DNA of 64,000 bases. It comes from Bacillota bacterium. GTDB lineage: Bacteria; Bacillota; Clostridia; Lachnospirales; Lachnospiraceae. Position 1 is the first letter of the stretch, and each line of letters opens with the position of its first letter. Position numbers and translations under genes: made by a program. The DNA is taken from the NCBI GenBank assembly GCA_023415635.1, contig JAEZJV010000054.1:48474-112473 (forward strand). Reading direction: 5' to 3'. This document shows positions 61,104 through 64,000 of the stretch, one piece after another. The notes beneath the pieces are model-generated. The model was given only the letters and a program-made list of their open reading frames with translations, had not been told where the DNA came from and did no database searches.

Positions 61104-61216
61104 TACGTTTTCTGATAATATATAATAAATTTATGAATAATAAACAAACAACGTATTTATATAATATTTGTGTATACAATTATGAAATTATGTGAAGCTT
61201 TCTACTATTAGTAACT

Positions 61217-63553
61217 TTACATATCCCGGTAATAGCTGAGCGTATCTAAAAGCTCCTGAGGTATTTCTATGTTATCCCTGGTCAATAAACGATGCCTTCC
61301 TTCAAGCTCACGAAGCTTCTTTAATCTTTCTCTGTTAAATCTCATCATTGCTTCCTCAAAGAGTGGCTGTAGCTTCATCTGCTCTCTCAGTTCCTTCGCA
61401 AAAGGACAGTAGGTAGCCATTATTTCCCTGACTGGCTTATTCAGCTTCAATGCACCCATTGATTCATAGTTGATCCACATCTCGTAATCAATAACAAAAA
61501 TCTCCCGGCTGCTGTTTTTTCCTTTTTGAATCTGGAGCTTGATCTTCTCCTTCTTTTCTTCTGAAAGTTCCTTGTTCTTTCGGTAAAACTGAAGGTAATC
61601 ACAGTACTCTGAGGTAAGAGATTTATTCTGAATGTCATTCCAGGCAATACCCTCCATGGTACGGCATAGCTCCCAACGGTAGCGACCGAGTAATCTGGTC
61701 AGCAAGAGTCCTAGGTTAACATCAGTAAAAATCGGCAGAAAGAAACGTCCAGGGGTGTCTCTCTTCTTACCGGAAATTTCCTGCCACATTACTCCATTCA
61801 TACCGACATTAGGGAAAAGAATAATATCCGGATAAACCCGTTTGACAACATACTCCTTAACAATATTCTTCTCCTTGTTGCTGTAGATAACCTCTCTGTC
61901 GAATACAGAATAATCTATTCTGAGAATATGATTGATTGCTTCCTCTACCTTGGCATTGGTAATATAAAGTCTTTCAATACTGCTCGACCACTGCTCCTTG
62001 TGGAGTACCGGAACAAAGCTTGAAATCTGCCCATTCGTGGTTCTGTTATTATAGCGGAACATATTCTGAATTTCATATTCAAGCTTTTTTAAATTATTCG
62101 TCTTCCACTCCTGGACCTCTTGCTCAGTCAGCTTGTTATGCTTTCGCATATCAGAGAGCATCTCATAATATTCCATGTCAAATTCGTTCTTGGAGGGCTC
62201 CTTTTTCCCTTCATATATCAGCGTCAGCCAGGTCTTTATATCATATGTAATGCAGCTTCCCTTCTTTTCTTCCTCTTCCTTCAGGAAATAGACAGAAAGC
62301 ATCTGATCATTCGTCAGAAGTCGTTCCTCAGCAAAGCCGTATTTTAAGAACATATCAATAATTCTTGGTACCTTCTTCTCTTTATAAGCACGCAGAAACA
62401 CCGGCAGATAAATAGCATAATGATAATCCGACAGTCTTCTTCTTAAAAGTCTTACCGAATCCTCGATGGAGGACCTATCCTTCAAATGCACGAAATCCTG
62501 CATCGCGGTCTTCATAAGCTGTGCATTCTCTCCTTCGATTCCGGCATAAGCCAAGATCTTAGCAAAGGAATCCTTCATCTCCTCCAATGCCTGCTGAGTC
62601 TCCTCCCCGGAATACTTAAGCATTGTTTCCGAGCTTACATCTTCCTTCCTATCGCCGGAAAGAAGGAGATGGTAGATCTCTTCCATTTTCTTACGATTAA
62701 TTATGAGCTTTTTCCCAAGCATACGGTCCGCAAAGGTTTCTGCTTGATTTATCTGCTCAATAATGTCATCCATCATATCCATGATTTCGTTGCTTACTCC
62801 GGTGGAGGTGTCGAGGGAAATAGCCATTTCCGCAATCATACGGAATAAACAGTTATCAGTGTCATCCATCAGGCATTCGACCATTGTCAAAAAATCCGAC
62901 AGCAGCTCCCGTAAGGCCTCAATCTGCTGGTTGATAACAGCAACCTCATCCTCAACCTGATATAAGGTGATCTCATTCCCGTAGGAATAGAATTGCTTCA
63001 CCACATCAATCGGCAAATTCCTGCATTCGATATAGTAATTAATTCGGTCCACAATAAGCTCAAGCTCATTGTCAAGAAGTTCAAACGAACGAATCCGCTC
63101 TGCCGGTCTAGGCTTATAACCGCGTCTGGAAGCAATCCCGGTATATTTCCCGTAATATTCCTTCAAAAATCCATGCATGGAGAAGCATAGCTTCTTTAAT
63201 CCATCATAAATCTGATTTAGGTCATATATCATCTTATATAGTGATGCAACCATGAACCCATGATAGTCCTTATTAGCAGATAGGATGGTATCCAGCTCCT
63301 CTGAACTGCTGATCGGAAATACATACAGGAGCAGGTCATCGGCAGCTGTATATGTGCTTAGATATTTACCGTAATATAAATCATTAATTCCTAGAAATGA
63401 TCCCGAACCGGCTACAATTCTTGCGCCCTCGTTGTGTATCAGTACACGTCCTTTGACAATCATTCCGATACTGTATACTGTTTCTCCTTCGGTATAGATC
63501 TTACTTCCCTTAGAGAATTGATTTACAGCGTTAGGACTTATTTTCCATTCCAT
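61217..63553 (-). CDS. Large protein with N-terminal cyclic-nucleotide-binding-like domain
   Basis: The 778-residue product begins MEWKISPNAVNQFSKGSKIY. The first about 115 residues form a Crp/cNMP-type beta-roll (GETVYSIGMIVKGRVLIHNE, GSFLGINDLYYGKYLSTYTA). The canonical phosphate-binding Arg is not evident, so ligand binding is uncertain. The rest, about 650 residues, is mostly helical and I do not recognise it; there is no DNA-binding helix-turn-helix or membrane segment. Conserved-looking stretches are YPDIILFPNVGMNGVMWQEI and FFLPIFTDVNLGLLLTRLLG. The ATG at 63553 follows GGCAGGTG. It lies upstream of the orphan transcript and the TPR/AAA gene. Confidence 0.75.
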   Translation of the reverse strand: MEWKISPNAVNQFSKGSKIYTEGETVYSIGMIVKGRVLIHNEGARIVAGSGSFLGINDLYYGKYLSTYTAADDLLLYVFPISSSEELDTILSANKDYHGFMVASLYKMIYDLNQIYDGLKKLCFSMHGFLKEYYGKYTGIASRRGYKPRPAERIRSFELLDNELELIVDRINYYIECRNLPIDVVKQFYSYGNEITLYQVEDEVAVINQQIEALRELLSDFLTMVECLMDDTDNCLFRMIAEMAISLDTSTGVSNEIMDMMDDIIEQINQAETFADRMLGKKLIINRKKMEEIYHLLLSGDRKEDVSSETMLKYSGEETQQALEEMKDSFAKILAYAGIEGENAQLMKTAMQDFVHLKDRSSIEDSVRLLRRRLSDYHYAIYLPVFLRAYKEKKVPRIIDMFLKYGFAEERLLTNDQMLSVYFLKEEEEKKGSCITYDIKTWLTLIYEGKKEPSKNEFDMEYYEMLSDMRKHNKLTEQEVQEWKTNNLKKLEYEIQNMFRYNNRTTNGQISSFVPVLHKEQWSSSIERLYITNAKVEEAINHILRIDYSVFDREVIYSNKEKNIVKEYVVKRVYPDIILFPNVGMNGVMWQEISGKKRDTPGRFFLPIFTDVNLGLLLTRLLGRYRWELCRTMEGIAWNDIQNKSLTSEYCDYLQFYRKNKELSEEKKEKIKLQIQKGKNSSREIFVIDYEMWINYESMGALKLNKPVREIMATYCPFAKELREQMKLQPLFEEAMMRFNRERLKKLRELEGRHRLLTRDNIEIPQELLDTLSYYRDM

Positions 63554-63695
63554 GAATGCACCTGCCAATTCTTATGTAATTATGTCAATTATTATTTATT
63601 ATATAACAGATTTGTCAAATCAAAAAGATAAATGTTGGGTTAGTAGTACGAAATACTTATTCCGAAAATGGGGGTTCCTTAGCTGAGATTTTAAT

Positions 63696-63742
63696 AAAAT
63701 AAAAGCGCAATGCAAAACCCTTCAATCAGTTTTGCATTGCGC
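63696..63742 (-). terminator. Terminator of the SRP RNA gene
   Basis: GCGCAATGCAAAAC and GTTTTGCATTGCGC form a perfect 14-bp stem with a 10-nt loop, followed on the minus strand by TTTTATTTTAT. Confidence 0.9.
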
Positions 63743-63782
63743 CCTATTACTTTGGGACTTATTAATCCTCATATCTATAATT

Positions 63783-64000
63783 TTCTCCGTGCGTTCTGCT
63801 TTGAATGCCTACCATAAGCGTTACCCTTACAGTTAACTCGGCCCAGGCAGCCTCACGGCACACAGGAGCTTTTGCTTAGTGCTGCTTCATTCCTGACCTG
63901 ACACGGTTCACAAATTCCTGTTGCGTAAGACCCAGACGTCAACATCACTTATAAGGGGCAGCCCTACAGTAGGTCACCCGGGACAGAACATCACCCCTGC
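63783..64000 (-). ncRNA. ffs: Signal recognition particle RNA, large Bacillus/Clostridium type (5' end cut)
   Basis: The minus-strand sequence matches the scRNA pattern. The Ffh-binding hairpin is GAACCGTGTCAGGTCAGG with AATGAAGCAGCACTAAGC. The segments GTGATGTTGACGTCTGGGTC, TGCCTGGGCCGAGTTAACTG and GTAACGCTTATGGTAG align in order with B. subtilis scRNA. The 3' end is near 63783 (GCACGGAGAAA). About 40-50 nt of the Alu-side 5' end lie beyond the window. With Ffh it targets membrane and exported proteins. Confidence 0.93.

Overview
The window looks like chromosomal core DNA of a spore-forming, low-to-moderate GC Firmicute, most probably a member of the Lachnospiraceae (Clostridium cluster XIVa). 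Support comes from sporulation genes (spoIIR, a SPOCS/LysM coat-type protein, a CotS-like protein, a YtvI-like protein), T-box leaders on ileS and proS, an S-box on metK, a large Bacillus/Clostridium-type SRP RNA, veg, a DarA/PstA-type c-di-AMP receptor and a TM1266-type hydrogenase regulator. All calls come from reading the sequence; no database search was run.

Layout. 1-8600, minus strand: 5' end of a DEAD-box helicase gene, a YgiQ-type radical SAM gene behind a trigger-factor-like PPIase lipoprotein, the c-di-AMP receptor, and ileS under a T-box. 8900-16700, plus strand: pncB, a VanY-like carboxypeptidase, plsC, a small membrane protein, a CapA-like protein, spoIIR and ispE, with a YwiB-like gene facing them. 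16800-25200: a 200-aa unknown and the SPOCS/LysM protein (minus), then a four-gene plus-strand unit of SLH surface protein, HlyD/MacA adaptor, MacB-type ATPase and FtsX-type permease. 25300-29300, minus: veg, a PrcB-like lipoprotein, a decayed metallo-hydrolase fragment and clpB. 29700-35000: an unknown gene with azlCD (plus), HD-GYP, xth, HAD phosphatase and DUF951 genes (minus), and a hemolysin III gene (plus). 35300-51500, almost all minus: pgi, a coiled-coil membrane protein, a PEGA protein, a CotS-like protein, cca, an MFS transporter with a MerR regulator, proS, a ytvI-like gene, a kinase, and an NMT1/SsuA-type ABC importer led by a TM1266-type gene. 51500-64000: an OmpR-type two-component system, metK, a second HD-GYP protein, murA, a one-domain Ig-like protein, a TPR/AAA protein, a cyclic-nucleotide-binding-domain protein, and the SRP RNA cut by the right edge.

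Most genes are ordinary housekeeping. The parts that deserve attention are: (1) the leader of the TM1266/ABC-importer unit, which has a consensus promoter, two small hairpins and a terminator whose 5' arm matches an upstream antiterminator segment, so it looks like an unassigned riboswitch or attenuator; (2) a free-standing transcription unit of about 180 nt near 60.9-61.1 kb with a perfect consensus promoter, internal hairpins, a Shine-Dalgarno-like loop and a strong terminator but no ordinary gene; (3) a possible structured RNA between ileS and the c-di-AMP receptor; (4) the SLH plus MacAB-like export unit; and (5) two large proteins of unknown role (a TPR/AAA protein with a degenerate Walker B and a 778-aa cNMP-domain protein) beside the SRP RNA gene. 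I saw no CRISPR array, prophage, insertion sequence, tRNA or rRNA gene.
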